64,000 nt of DNA from Petrolisthes cinctipes (lineage: Eukaryota; Arthropoda; Malacostraca; Decapoda; Porcellanidae), in assembly GCA_033782935.1 (NCBI GenBank), contig JAWQEG010001559.1, positions 1,491,001 through 1,555,000 of the forward strand. The letters run 5' to 3'. Position 1 is the stretch's first letter, and each line of letters opens with the position of its first letter. Positions 1-11,484 of this stretch are shown piece by piece. Both the position numbers and the translations under genes were made by a program. The notes under the pieces were generated by a model. It was not told the DNA's origin, did not search any database, and saw nothing but the letters and a program-made list of their open reading frames with translations.

Positions 1-138
1 ATTTTCATATTGTAACGTTGGATTGCCATCATCTGCCAGAAATTCGATAGCATTTGCAATTGCATATAGTCCACAGTCATAACCATTCGGCTGCTGATCA
101 CAAGGTACAAGATAAACTTGTAGATCAGTAGAGAGTTT
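1..138 (-). pseudogene. Ulp1/C48 cysteine protease-like C-terminal fragment
   Basis: Read on the minus strand from about base 120 down to the window edge, one open frame contains QQPNGYDCGLYAIANA followed by an acidic-glycine-proline stretch (ADDGNP). A Gln about six residues before Asp-Cys-Gly, followed by a small hydrophobic helix, is the signature of the C-terminal half of Ulp1/SENP (peptidase C48) domains; the Cys is the nucleophile and the Gln forms the oxyanion hole. The catalytic His and Asp would lie upstream, but a stop codon in frame just before (near base 138) and unrelated LINE sequence beyond it show that the part is missing. Such domains occur in host SUMO proteases and in several DNA transposon and polinton-like families. 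I cannot tell which this came from, and it may continue beyond the left edge. Confidence 0.5.
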
Positions 139-186
139 TTAACTGTTTTTGTGCAGATTCAGTTAATTTTTGGGTGGCCATACTAT

Positions 187-865
187 CTACTATTTCTATT
201 CTCATTCTGACAGTTGAAGATGTGTTGAAGATGCAACTCACGCTGCATATTCACTATCCTGGTCGAAATGGGACAGCCGAGAATTATTCTCATCGCTCTA
301 TTCTGAAATTTCCAGAGTAGCCCTAGGAAGTTGAATCAAAGCAGAGGAGAGGTAATCAACAACTGAACGGATAAAAGCAATATATATGATCCTGGCTACT
401 GGGATGGACATGCCCGAGGAGTTAGTAACGAGCCATTGAAGTGGTGTAAGTCGGCGATGGAGGCGACACAAGTCCGGGACAAAGGGATGGTCTTGAGGCC
501 TGGCAGGTATAACTGGCCAAATATTGACTGATGCACCCAGGTATCGGTACTGGGAACACATGGGAATGACAGTCCCTCCAATGGTGTATACTGGCAGAGC
601 TTGATGAAGGCGGCAGGTGAATATTCTGCTTTTATCTGGGAAGACAATAATGCCACAGTGCGAGGAGGCCAAAGAGAAGGAATCAAGAAACCTCTGGAAA
701 TCCCTTGGCGAACATAAAATGTTATTATAGTTCCAGGATTATCAGGGAGAGAATTGAGCAACCAATGCCTCATAATATTAAATAAAAATGGGCTGAGAAC
801 ACCCCCTTGAGGCGTACAGTTACTCAAGCTTGAAACTCCCCAAACCGTGTCGTCTGCTGCTGCCG
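187..865 (-). pseudogene. Non-LTR retrotransposon reverse transcriptase fragment, broken
   Basis: The minus strand carries two overlapping frames that together cover the second half of a LINE reverse transcriptase. The first (about 850 to 700) has the RT motif TPQGGVLSPFLFNIM. The frame then changes, and the second (about 672 to 187) has PDKSRIFTCR, SQYRYLGASV, the thumb motif IAFIRSVVDYLSSAL and, past a local stop, FQNRAMRIILGCP. These are typical of I/Jockey-superclade LINEs. The region where the YADD catalytic box should lie falls in the frameshifted part and is not intact, so this copy is dead. The N-terminal part of the RT and the endonuclease are absent. It is a different family from the tandem array at 13341-64000, whose corresponding motifs differ. 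Confidence 0.7.
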
Positions 866-1009
866 CAAAGGGCTATTTAAATAAGCAGACCTGACCTCCG
901 GGGTATGGAGGGCTGCATGATTGGCTGAGAGAAGTTTCTGGTAACTCCCATCAGAGGGGGATGATCAGGAGGAGAAGGGAAGGGGGTAATAGAAGAAGAG
1001 GGGGGTAGG
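866..1009. other. Unassigned spacer between two LINE remnants
   Basis: A short purine-rich, GGAG-rich stretch between the minus-strand RT fragment and the plus-strand LINE. I see no gene or recognisable motif in it. Confidence 0.3.
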
Positions 1010-3058
1010 CGAACACACCTATCTGTACTGTGGGCCCCAGCACCTACCACCTCACGGCCTCCAGCTGTCACTACTACTTATAGACCCACTCCTGACTCTG
1101 CGATGCGACGTTTTGGACAATGGGTGACTCATCACCCTTGGACTGAGGTGCTGACAGTGGAAGATGTACAGTTAAAGTGGAACAATTATCAGGATACCAT
1201 CACCACAGCCTACCATCACTTCTTCCCTGTTAAAACAATGAAAATTCACCCTGATGATGTGCCCTGGATTACGCCCAGGATAAAGAGACTGATCGAGCAG
1301 CGTAATTAAACATACTACACCAACGAGCTCAGGTATAAAATATTACGAAACCAGATTATCAGGGAAATAAAAGCAGCCAAGAAGACCTTCTATCCCAGGA
1401 AAGTGCCTTAAGGAAGTCAACATAGGACAATGGTACATGACAGTAAAATATATTTGTGGTCTAAACAGCAATCCCTCTTCTTTTCCCTTTGTTTCTCGTT
1501 ATCAGGTGATGAAGCAGCTGAGACCATTAACACTCACTTTGCCAACATTTGTCAGTCCCTCCCCAGTCTTGACCTCACTACCCTGCCTGCCTATCTGCCT
1601 TCTCCCTCACCCCTTCCCAGTGTTCAAACTATTGAAATTGCCAACAAACTCCTTAAATTTAAATCTAAAAGATCCACCACCTCAGTCGACCTCCCAATTA
1701 AAATCTATAAGGAGTTTGCAATTGAACTTGCCACACCCCTCTGCTCCATTGTCAATGCTTCCCTAACTCAGTGTAAATGTCCCACTCAATGGAAAACAGC
1801 ATACGTCACCCCCATCCCCAAGATCTCCACCCCACAGTCCCCCAGTGACCTCAGACCTATTGCCATTACCCCCATACCCAGCTTAATTTGTGAAGATTTT
1901 GTTTTTAATATGGCGTATAACAACATCAAAAATGTAATTGACACAAGGCAGTTTGGCAACATGAGGAAATCTTCCACCTCCCATTGTTTAGTAAGCTTTT
2001 TGGATTTCTTGCACAGTGGCTTAGACAAACGCAAGACATCACTGGTTGTTGCCTTTGTTGATTTCAGGAAAGCTTTTGACCTTGTTGATCACTTCACATT
2101 CATCAACAAAGCCATAGCATTTGGATTACCCCTCTACCTGGTATCATGGCTAAGTGATTTCCTGGCTGGACGTCAACAGGTAGTGAGGTACAGAGGTGCT
2201 GTCTCAGGGCCACAACCCCTCAGTTGTGGTGTTTCCCAGGGGACTAAGATGGGACCTCTGTGCTTCTTAATCCTGATCAATGACGCCCTAACCGATACCC
2301 CTGCCAGGTGGAAGTATGTGGATGACTGCACGGTGGGGATAACAGTGGATAACATCTCACCGGACTACACACCACTGCAAGGTATCCTGGACTTGCTGCA
2401 GGCATGGACTATGGTCAACAGGGTCACCATCAACCATAATAAGACCGTAGTTATGCATTTCAACACTGCCACCACCCAAGTACAACCACCATCAATGACT
2501 GTGGGTGACCATCCTCTCTAGTTAGTTCAGTCCATCAAACTCCTGGGTATCACCATCGACCACAAACTCAACTGGAAGGAACATGTAAATAACACGGTCA
2601 AGTCAGCCTCGTACCGTCTCTACATGTTAAGACGACTGAGGTCACTTGGGACACCAATGTTGGAGCTAAGTACCATCTATAGCTCCTTCATACTACCCAA
2701 GCTTACCTATGCGTCAAAAGCCTGGTCATCCTCTATCAACACCACACAGAAATTTCAACTGGAGAGAGTACAGAAGAGGGCATGCAAAATAATACTCGGT
2801 GGTGAGTACACAGGGTACAACAATGCTCTCTCCACCCTCAACATGCTATCCCTCAGTCAGCTCCACCATCAGACACTACTATCATTCGGCCAGGGACTAC
2901 TACAACATCCACGTCACCGACACTTCCTTCCACCTACAATACCTCGTCCACCTCGTGCACTCCGTCACATCAACAAACTACAGCCAATAAGAGTCCGCAC
3001 TGATAGATATAAGAACAGTGCCATCCCCACCATCGTACATCTACTCAACAACACTTAG
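1010..3058 (+). pseudogene. CR1/L2-like LINE ORF2, 5'-truncated and broken
   Basis: A decayed reverse transcriptase of the CR1/L2 type. An upstream linker segment (RRFGQWVTHHPWTEV, then PWITPRIKRLIEQRN) precedes the RT core with VDFRKAFDLVDH (motif A, catalytic Asp), GVSQGTKMGPLCF (motif B) and KYVDDCT (motif C, the two catalytic Asp). A C-terminal domain follows with LLGITIDHKLNW, IYSSFILPKLTYA and ERVQKRACKIILG. The frame is broken by TAA at 1307-1309, by frame changes between about 1400 and 1500, and by an in-frame TAG at 2519-2521. After that TAG the same frame continues to TAG at 3056-3058. No endonuclease domain precedes it, so the copy is 5'-truncated, as is usual for target-primed insertion. 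It is not the family of the tandem array: it lacks RNase H and the C-terminal finger. Confidence 0.8.
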
Positions 3059-3188
3059 TTTATTCAATATACTGCCTTGTATCCTTGTATATATTTTATA
3101 CTTTTTTTCTATTACTCTTATTTATATATTTACATCTATCCATGACTGTATATTTTCAGCTCCAGGCTGCCACTCTCTCATTAATAAA
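3059..3188 (+). other. 3' UTR of the CR1/L2-like LINE with polyadenylation signal
   Basis: An AT-rich sequence follows the ORF2 stop and ends with AATAAA at 3183-3188. I do not see a clear poly(A) or microsatellite tail marking the end of the element. Confidence 0.4.
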
Positions 3189-3539
3189 GCACAGAGGGAG
3201 CACAGAGCAATTCCTCCTCAATTATCTGCTCTGCATCATTGTCATCATCTTGCAACAGAGTAGACACCAGATGTAGCCGATGGACAGCTGCACGGGAAGC
3301 GAGTGCATTTTTTATGTGGATTGGTAGACTGGCTGGGGTAGATTGTTCTGACGAGGCATTGACAAGTTTTTGGGCATAGGCGGCGGAGTGTGATGACGGG
3401 CAGTGGACGGCATCTTTTTAACAACCTCACGAGATGATGTAATCCAGAGTTCCTCTCTGGCAATGAGTGTCACCGCCAGTGTCCCAGCGTGTCAGATGCT
3501 GCTTTTGGATGCATGAAAGGAGACGAACACCATTACGAT
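3189..3539. other. No recognisable gene
   Basis: About 350 bases between two LINE remnants. Short open frames exist on both strands (one on the minus strand from 3463 to 3245), but none shows a known motif or coding-like composition. Confidence 0.3.
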
Positions 3540-4007
3540 TAATTGAGCCAGAACCCCCCCAACGGGAACCGCCTTGACGTGGTGGGGGGGCTTGTGTGTC
3601 TCTGAGACCTGGCGAGCTAGACTAGAGGGGGCTCCGGCCCCTGCTTTGCCCCGATTTCGGGGAGAGAGGGCTCCCCATGCTAGTAAAGTCGCCAGTGAGA
3701 GATCAGACTAAATGGTTCCCATGCATTAGGCTGCCAGTACAGGCCAACAGCGCTGCCCTCCGGAGGGACTGCCCTCTAGGGGCCGTCCTATGTTGGATGG
3801 TTGGGTGTCTGGGCCGGGAGATGTTGGGGAAGGGGGTCCCAGCACCGTCGTGGGCAAACTTTCGAGCCATTGGGGCTGCTTTTTAAAACTACAGGCCCCG
3901 TGGGGGAAGAGGTACCCCGCCCGCGGCGACCAGCGCTTGGTCCCCTCATTTCCCCATTAGGTAGTAGCTCTTGGCTCCTGGGGCCAAAAACACCAAATCA
4001 ATGATAT
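3540..4007 (+). other. GC-rich LINE 5' UTR
   Basis: A GC-rich, G-run-rich leader (for example GGTGGGGGGGCTTG near 3579) lies directly upstream of the ORF1 at 4008. Its composition differs sharply from the AT-rich DNA on both sides. The position and composition suggest the 5' UTR of the LINE whose ORF1 follows. It is not similar by eye to the 5' UTR of the tandem-array element. Confidence 0.5.
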
Positions 4008-5375
4008 ATGGATACAGAAAAGCCCCAATCTCTTCCTCGAGCGGTGGTCGAGACGTCACTCTCTGGTCGTGGTAATATGCAGAAAGCTGCAAATAAGAGT
4101 AGACCTAGCAGGTCGGGTGTTGTGTCGAAGAACCCTGTTAGCGATCTGGACACGTTAATGTTAACGAATGTACTTGTATCCTTTTTCTATGGCGCTGTCC
4201 ACTCTATTTTTAAGTGCTTTGGAGTTGTCCTTCGAATCCGAATCACTTATGACAGTGATTGTAGGTCTAATCGGTGCTATATTACTTTCAATACAAATGC
4301 TGCTGCCAAAGCAGTATTTGAGGCAAAAGATTCTCTGACGGTGGGGGATACTCATTGTAAAGCTCAGATGATGCAGTCCATCAATGTAGTTGACAGTGAC
4401 AATGACTACTGCCCTAATATATTTGATGACTCTGTGGAGCATGTCCCAAAGGAACGTCGGGTTCCTACACCCTTTTGGTTTGTGGCTTACTACAGGGAGG
4501 GACTTGGTAACCTTATCAATGCTTCCCGGTATCTGGAGAAAGAAGTTGGATTATTACCAATGGGCCACATAAAGAAATATGGAAAGGGAGTTTTAATCAG
4601 AGCCAAAGATCTTACACAGGCCATGATGCTCCTTAATCTCCCCAGTCCTTCTGATAGCATGTTTGAATCTATTAAACCACATCGAACATTTATTTATAGC
4701 AAGGGGCGTATATATAATGAGGACCTGTATGAATTCTCAGAAGAGGACATTCTCGCTATGTGCCCAGACAGTGTCCAACGAGTAACGAAGATGAAAGGCA
4801 GTAAAAATATGATCATCCTCACTTTCTATGGCTCGCATATCCCAGATCGCATTAACATTAACCCCACCTCATTTGAGGTAAAGCCTTTTGTTGAACGTCC
4901 CCTACAGTGTTTCTGTTGTTATGAGTTTGGTCATGGGAAGAGGAACTGCAACAACCGTTCCCGGTGTGGCAATTGTTCTGCTCTTGACTCACATCTTACT
5001 TCTGAGTGTCGGTCAGAGAGTTACTGATTTTACTGCAGAGATGCTCACCCCATGTGTTCTCGCCAATGTAAGATGTACCTACTTGAGCAGGATATCCTCC
5101 ACTTGGCAAATACTCAATTCATTAGCATAGGTAGTGCCAGACGGCAACTCAACTTCAGACGACAGAAGGATGGTGGTGTGAAGACATACGCCTCCTCCCT
5201 TCGCCCTAAATTGGTTGCAGCACCCTCTCAACCCTCTCAAGAGGCAGCTGCTTTTTGCTCTAGTGACAACGTTTCTAAGGTTACTCTACATAATAGTTTC
5301 TCTGTCTTGGAAACTTTATCAGACATGTACAGGACAACACCGGAAGTTCTCAGACCACAAACTTTCCCCTCTTAA
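4008..5375 (+). pseudogene. LINE ORF1 (RRM-like, zinc knuckles) with one in-frame stop
   Basis: A gag-like ORF1 of an I/Jockey-superclade LINE starting at ATG 4008. An RRM-like region (about residues 45-110) contains NVLVSFFYG and RCYITFNTNAAAKAVFEA, which fit RNP2 and RNP1 strands. Two zinc knuckles follow near residues 300-335 (CFCCYEFGHGKRNC and CGNCSALDSHLTSEC). The frame meets TGA at 5025-5027 and continues in the same frame to 5375 with a third Cys/His cluster (CRDAHPMCSRQC) and a short C-terminal extension. The stop falls inside the third cluster, where a knuckle Cys is expected. In related elements the protein coats the retrotransposon RNA. The ORF2 that should follow is absent: the sequence runs into a duplication, a GA microsatellite and then an LTR element. 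Confidence 0.75.
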
Positions 5376-5424
5376 AACCACATCCACCGGAAGCCCTCAG
5401 ACCACAAACTTTTCCCCTCTTATG
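5338..5424 (+). repeat. Two-copy direct repeat at the end of the LINE ORF1
   Basis: Two imperfect copies of a segment of about 36 bases, each containing CTCAGACCACAAACTTT and CCCCTCTTA, lie about 48 bases apart at the end of the ORF1 frame. This looks like a small local duplication. Confidence 0.65.
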
Positions 5425-5469
5425 GTTATCTCTCCAAACCAAAACCACCAGAAGTTTTGTCTCCACTCA

Positions 5470-5470
<1 letters not shown>

Positions 5471-5518
<48 letters not shown>

Positions 5519-5534
5519 TAAGAGAGAGAGAGAA
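5471..5534 (+). repeat. (GA)n microsatellite
   Basis: About 45 bases of pure GA repeat followed by an interrupted GA-rich tail (with AAAGTA) reaching about 5534. It separates the LINE ORF1 remnant from the LTR element. Confidence 0.95.
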
Positions 5535-5559
5535 GAGAAAAGGGGTGGAGCTTAACTAG

Positions 5560-5905
5560 ACTTTCCCCCTTTTCAAACAGGTAATAATGTATCCAGACAG
5601 TACTGGCATCTCCAAGTACAGAATGAATATAAACGGACCAGGATAACTTTAGTGAGGGACTCAAGATCGAAACAGCAAAAAGACATCTTCTCTGTACTCC
5701 ATTAACATAAGACAAGACAGGGCACAAAACTCCCTTAGAATTAATAAATAAAGTAAGTTTAATTTTACATACTGAAGTTTATTTCCAACCTTGACTGAAC
5801 ACCACAATGCCGCCGAGCTAGCTACCACAACCAACTACACCAACTCCATAACAAGGTAATGTACCAGATTCTTCGAAGAGACAAATCAGGACTGGAACAT
5901 TTTGA
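5560..5905 (+). promoter_or_regulatory. Candidate 5' LTR of the errantivirus-like element
   Basis: Upstream of the gag region this stretch has a TATAAA at 5628-5633 and overlapping AATAAA signals at 5743-5748 and 5747-5752, spaced as in a compact LTR. A TGG-starting sequence at 5906 (TGGCAGCGGT) could be the primer-binding site. No second LTR is present in the window to define the boundaries by comparison, so both ends are estimates. Confidence 0.4.
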
Positions 5906-6525
5906 TGGCAGCGGTGTTTTTGCAACAAGGCAAATTGCAAAGTAAAAACTTCACAGGAGTACAGAGACTAACATTGTTCAAGAACAAGTAAGGATTGACT
6001 TGTAAATTCTCTCAAGCAATTCCTTCAGTGGTGATAATCTTACGACCTCTAACAAGGGAGATTTATGCCACAAGTAAATTACCTACAAGGGTCTCCTGCT
6101 CCAAGATAACTGCAACGTGACCTACAAGGGGACCTCATCCACTTCACAACAAACAATCATTATTCATAACTACCATATCGGCGATCCTGTTACGTAAATG
6201 CTCTCGTAAGGACAACGCCATCACTCCATCACCTCCAAGCTGACATCTCTTACGTAAATTCTCTCGTAAAGGCACGTCAACGTTCATCGTCTTCACTCCA
6301 ATAACGACTGTTAGTGTGTTAGTGTGCGAGCTAACTAAATCATCGCTTCGTCACTTCACCGTCATCGCCTCTTCAACACATTGTCACCTCGTCAGAAAAC
6401 ACCCCAACTATACTTCAACTCGTCGTCATCGTCGTTGCAACTACAGTCGGCTAATAGTAGGTACACATTACATGTTACATTACATTATTTTTCACTTGTC
6501 CAAGAACATGTTAGAAAAGAATTAG
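5906..6525 (+). other. Untranslated leader of the LTR element
   Basis: About 620 bases without a convincing gene. It holds a repeated motif, TTACGTAAATNCTCTCGTAA, at 6190-6210 and 6250-6270 with a weaker third copy near 6000-6016. A second short repeat (CCTACAAGGG) occurs near 6083 and 6122. A long leader is usual for gypsy-type proviruses. Confidence 0.45.
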
Positions 6526-7486
6526 GTTCCTCATTTGATATCTAAAAAGAATACTTTCACTAAATTGAAGCAGAGCTTCGACATATTTTCCCCCATTAAA
6601 CATCCAAACGACCCAAACCTAACATTGAATACCACTACCAATGATTCATTGAGCTCCGGGCTAGAAAATTCATCCCCTGTGTCCCAAAGTCTTATTCCTG
6701 GTGCCGACATATACGAATCACCTTCTGCTTCTTCCATCCTCTCTCCTTCTAAAACTCGATCTGGTATTCCATATCATCTTGTATCTTCTCCAATCATGGC
6801 CACTTCTCCACAATCTCCTAATGCCTCTAACCCTACTCCTTCTAGCCAAACTTCCTCTGCTATGCCTAACCAATTTCAAACAGTGAGAGTATTACCAACC
6901 CCCAATTATGTAAAGCAATATACGGGAGATGATCCACGATATGGAATTCATCTCTTTTTGCGGCATTTGGAGGATGCATTTTGTCAGGCAGAAATTAGAC
7001 AGGATATAGATAAGATTAGATTTGTGCGAGGTCATATTGCACCAGATAGCCCCGCTAGTTATATGCTAACAGCCAGTGCTTTTTCTGACCCTGATAACTT
7101 AACATCATATGATACATTTAGAGAGTCACTCATAGATATTTTTGGAGATGGTCAGCTCCATGGGTCATTGTCATGGGTAGAAAGAATGGCTAAAACAACT
7201 GCAGATAACATAACTGCACATGATCCAGCAAAAGCATTTGCCTTAGCAGGGTCCCTAGCCTTAGATGCCAAAGAATCATTAAAGTCCTCACCTTGGGTAC
7301 AAAATGAGAAGATTACCTTAGATAATACTATTAAATTAATAGAATATGTCCAATTTACGTTACTGTTAAAAGAAACTTATCGTTTGGATATTCCTAAACA
7401 TTCATTTGGTCCAACTGACAAACTAATCTAGTTAGCTTCCAAAGTTAGCATGAAAGAATCTCAGAGCGTACCTTTGTGCATTACAT
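6526..7486 (+). pseudogene. gag: Gag (capsid region) of a Ty3/Gypsy errantivirus-like element
   Basis: The frame is open from 6526 and its first in-frame ATG is at 6796, after a Ser/Pro/Thr-rich N-terminal stretch. The capsid-like part (about 6895-7430) has YVKQYTGDDP near its start and a long run of predicted helices, as in arthropod gypsy Gag. An in-frame TAG lies at 7429-7431, and the frame then shifts before the nucleocapsid part at 7487, so this copy cannot make a full Gag. The call rests on its position before a nucleocapsid, protease and pol. Gag would form the particle and bind genomic RNA. Confidence 0.65.
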
Positions 7487-7810
7487 GTGGCTCCATCAAT
7501 GGAAACGAAGACTTTCAATACTAGTGCCACATCAAATCAAGGGAAGTCACAAAGGAAATATTGTAAACATTGTAACAAAACTAATCATTATACCAGTGAC
7601 TGTTATTTCTTACATAACTCTAAGGGGAATTATCAATGGAAACGTAATAAGTATTCTTATTCCAATAAATATTGTCATTTACATGAGTCCACTTCACATT
7701 CCTCAGATGAATGTGTGGTGCTTAAAAGAATGAAAGAAGAAATGCAAAGAAACACGAGGTACGAAACGAGACCACCGCAATATTCAAAATGGCAACATCT
7801 CAGAAAGTAG
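7487..7810 (+). pseudogene. gag: Gag nucleocapsid part with zinc knuckles
   Basis: This segment is in a different frame from the capsid part upstream. It has a canonical CX2CX4HX4C knuckle (CKHCNKTNHYTSDC) followed by a CHHC-type cluster (CHLHESTSHSSDEC) in a Lys/Tyr-rich context, as in nucleocapsids that bind RNA. It ends with TAG at 7808-7810 and overlaps the protease frame by about 22 bases. The next frame is -1 relative to it, which is the relation usual for a gag-pro ribosomal frameshift. I do not see a perfect slippery heptamer there. Confidence 0.65.
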
Positions 7811-8754
7811 TACGTCCCATAAACCCTGTCATCGCCCCCACCGGTAATGTACTATCAATCCCTGTACAGGTATTACATTGTAACACCTCTTTAATGATAG
7901 ACACAGGCGCGGCAGTTTCATTGTTATCTGAAATTTCCTTTAAAAGATTGTGCAACTTAAATCCACAGCGACATTTACATAATAATATAGAGCCCATTGA
8001 CATAGAATTGTCAGCCATAACAGGAAATAAATTACAGGTCATAGGGACACTAACCCTTCCTGTAAGGTTAGAAAAGGGAACTAACCATATAAACATAAAA
8101 TTCTATATAATACGGAATTATGATCTACCAACAGACGGTGTATTGGGACTATCAGACATTATTAGGCAGGACATTGTTATTGACCCAGGATATAAAATAA
8201 TACGTTTCAAAAATAAATGTATTCCAATACAGGATTGTCCTGGCCATTATTTACGTTCAAGTAACGTTCACTCTATTCATAATACAAATGATGGGAATGA
8301 CTCCATTATCATAAAGGCTATTGCTGCATGTAATACTATATTAACTCCAAATTTCGTCCATGCATTGAAGGTAAAGCTTCCATCTCATGTACAGCCACAT
8401 ACTAGTGTCCTATCCTTAATAGAGTCAGTGAAAATAAATAACCTGGGATTTGAATCTACTTTAACTAATGTAAGTCATAATAAAATTGCTACTATCTATC
8501 TCTTTAATAAAACATCTACCAATATTCAGGTGAAAAAGGGAACATATATATGTGATCTGTACAGATGGAAGTTAGACCAAATAACACAAGGAAATATTGC
8601 ATCGGTTCTTGCCAAAGGGAATCATATTGACAGTCATGTAAGGGAACAACTTAGAAATTTTGTCCATGGCGGTGATTTTCCACTTTATCGTGATAATCTC
8701 ATCGACATCTTAGCCACATATCGAGAGGCGATTGCCCTACCTGGTGAATCTTAG
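7789..8754 (+). pseudogene. pro: Aspartic protease and start of Pol of the LTR element
   Basis: The frame holds a retroviral-type aspartic protease with the active site MIDTGAAVSLLS near residue 38 and the downstream VLGLSDIIR segment (about residue 115). About 180 residues of linker then lead towards the reverse transcriptase. It ends at TAG 8752-8754, where homology to the pre-RT linker continues in the -1 frame without a gap, so the stop marks a frame break in this copy rather than a natural end. The protease would process Gag-Pol. Confidence 0.7.
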
Positions 8755-11462
8755 GAAAAACCGATATTATAAAGCATACCATTACCCTAACATCCCCTCA
8801 CCCTATTTATACTCGAGCATATAGATTACCTCATAGTAGGCAGAAAGTTGTAAATGAAATGGTGAATGAAATGTTGGATGAAGGCATTATTAAGAATTCT
8901 CACTCCCCTTATAACAGCCCTATGTTTTTGGTTTAAAAAAATAATGGTGAATTTAGACCAGTAATTGATTACAGGAAAATAAATAATGCTGCAATTAAAG
9001 ATAAATATCTCCTCCCTCTATTGAGAGATGTTTTGTCTAACATTGGTGAAACAAAACCTATGATATTGTCCACCTTAGACTTAGTCAGTGGATACTGGCA
9101 AGTAGCATTAGATGATAAAAGTCAACCCATAACTGCATTTAGTACTCCCCATGGTCATTATGAATACACCCGTATGCCATTTGGGTTATGTAATGCTCCA
9201 TCCACATTTCAGCGTATGGTAAATTTTCTTTTTGGCGATATCAATAATGAAGTCATTGCTTATTTAGACGATTTGATTATTTTTTCAAAGGACGTGCCTT
9301 CACATTTAGAAACATTAAAGAAGGTTATGCATAGGTTGCATCAGGTTGGCCTTAAACTTAATATGTCTAAATGTCATTTTCTTAAACAGGATATAAAATT
9401 CTTAGGACAAACCATCAATAGCAAAGGGCTCCATACACAATCTGATAAAATACGAGCAATGAAAGAATTCCCTACTCCAAAAAATGCAACTAATGTAAAG
9501 TCATTCTTGGGTTTATGTTCTTATTATAGAAGCTTTGTAAGAAATTTTTCCCAAATAGCAAAGCCCCTAAATAATCTCCTCAAGAAAAATGCAGATTTTG
9601 TATGGATGCCTGAACAACAGCTGAGCTTTGAATTACTAAAGGATAAATTGGTATCAGCTCCAATTCTTGCGTTTCCAGATTTTTCGTTACCGTTTATAAT
9701 TTGTACTGATGCTTCTTCATTAGGCTTAGGCGCTGTCCTTATGCAAGAAATTGCTAAAGGTCAGTGTCAGGTAATTGCGTATGCCTCTAGAATATTAAAT
9801 GCACAGGAAACTCGTTACTCTGTAACAGAACAGGAAACTTTGGCTATAGTATGGGCAATTCGTACCTTCAGGGAAAGCGTGTTGGGATATCCTTTACAAG
9901 TTTTTACAGATCACCAACCGATTATTGGCTTCCTGAAAACTCAAAATCTCACGGGGAAATTGGCCAGATGGTATCTAACAATTCAGGAATTTCAACCGCA
10001 TATTGATATTAAATACCTTCCAGGTCGATTAAATCATGTAGCAGATGTCTTAAGCAGACATCCTGTCTCTTCAGTTTCTAAGTCACCCATAGACTTTGAC
10101 TTCAATGCGGTTCGTGTACATCAACAACAGGATTCTATGATAAAAGCGATAAATTACTCATTAAACTCAGGTGATGATTATGATGGTCAGGAATTACCCA
10201 TTAGCTTAAATAACTTCTCCCTTTATGATAATGTTGTTTACAGGAAACTTAGAAAACGTAACATACAAACTGATCAAATAGTAATACCACGATTATTGGT
10301 TCCCTCAGTATTAACCTTATATCATGATGCAGCAGGACATCCTGGGAGAGATCGATGTCTGTCTACTCTCCGTACGAAGTACTATTGGCATACAATGAAA
10401 GTAGATGTTGAAACACATATCGCTCAGTGCGAAACATGCAATGCAAATAAAGGACATCCAATTGGACCAGCTCCATTAGGGGAATATCCAATGCCGAGTG
10501 AACCATGGGAAGTAGTAGGAATGGATTTACTCTCACTACCACAGTCACATCAGGGCTCGAATTATTTATTAACTGTGGTTGATCATTTTTCTAGGAATTT
10601 GGTGGTAGCTCCACTGAAAACGAAAACGGCTGAAGAGGTTGCACATAAATTTATATCCAAATTCATATGTCCATTTACATGTCCCAAGATCATAATTTCA
10701 GACAATGGTAAGGAATTTCGTAACAGTCTCTTACAGAAGATATCTGAGTTTTATAATATTAAGCAAACGTTGGTATTAGCATATCACCCTGCATCTAATG
10801 GGTTAGCAGAAAGGCAAAACCGTAAAATATTAGAAGTACTTCGGGGAGCAATAAATAAAATCCCTTCCACATGGGAGGACTGGATTGATATGACAGTCTG
10901 ATCTATAAACGCTACAAAAACGGAAACAGTAGGTAAAACTCCTCATGAAATAATATATGGCGTGCAGAAATGTCTTCCATATGATATAACAATTCCCACA
11001 CAGAGGCCCTGCTACAACATGGACGACTACGCTGAACGACAGCGAGTTGCATTTCAACAAATTCATCATGATGTACAAAACAATTTACAGGCTAGCAGAA
11101 ATAAAATGCGTATAAGGCAGCATAATAAAGCAAAAATGCAAACCTTCACTCCATGTGATCAGGTAATGTTACAGGTACCCGATCGAACTTCGAAACTTCT
11201 GCCTCGGTTCACGGGACTGTACACTGTACTCTCACTAGTAGGCAATAAAATTGAGATAAAGCATAATTTTACTCAGGCGGATGATATTGTTCATGTAGAC
11301 AGAATAAAGAAATTGGTAAAAAGTGTGCAAACCCAACATCTAAATAACCAATTAGAATTTCTGGAACATCAACAATTTCCTCTTCCTAGTAATATTATCC
11401 CTACTACTGATAATCATAAAATAAACATTTATAAACAGAAACTCCGATCGGCGAAGAAGTAA
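8755..11462 (+). pseudogene. pol: Pol: reverse transcriptase, RNase H, integrase, with stops
   Basis: One frame carries the rest of Pol in Ty3/Gypsy order. RT: FRPVIDYRKIN, STLDLVSGYWQV (catalytic Asp), MPFGLCNAPSTFQ and AYLDDLIIFS (catalytic Asp pair). RNase H: FIICTDASSLGLGAVL and YSVTEQETLAIVWA. Integrase: an HHCC zinc module (GHPGRDRC ... CETCNANKG), then the catalytic triad in GMDLL, ISDNGKEF and NGLAERQN. A GPY/F-like module (RFTGLYTV) lies near 11215. Two in-frame stops interrupt it: TAA at 8934-8936 before the RT core and TGA at 10899-10901 after the integrase core. The longest uninterrupted part is 8937-10901. The element is therefore defective. Confidence 0.85.
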
Positions 11463-11484
11463 AAGATTATAATTCTTCTTACAG

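Noticed and set aside
6316..6525. A 69-residue plus-strand frame in the provirus leader
   Set aside because: No motif, low-complexity composition and a position inside the untranslated leader.
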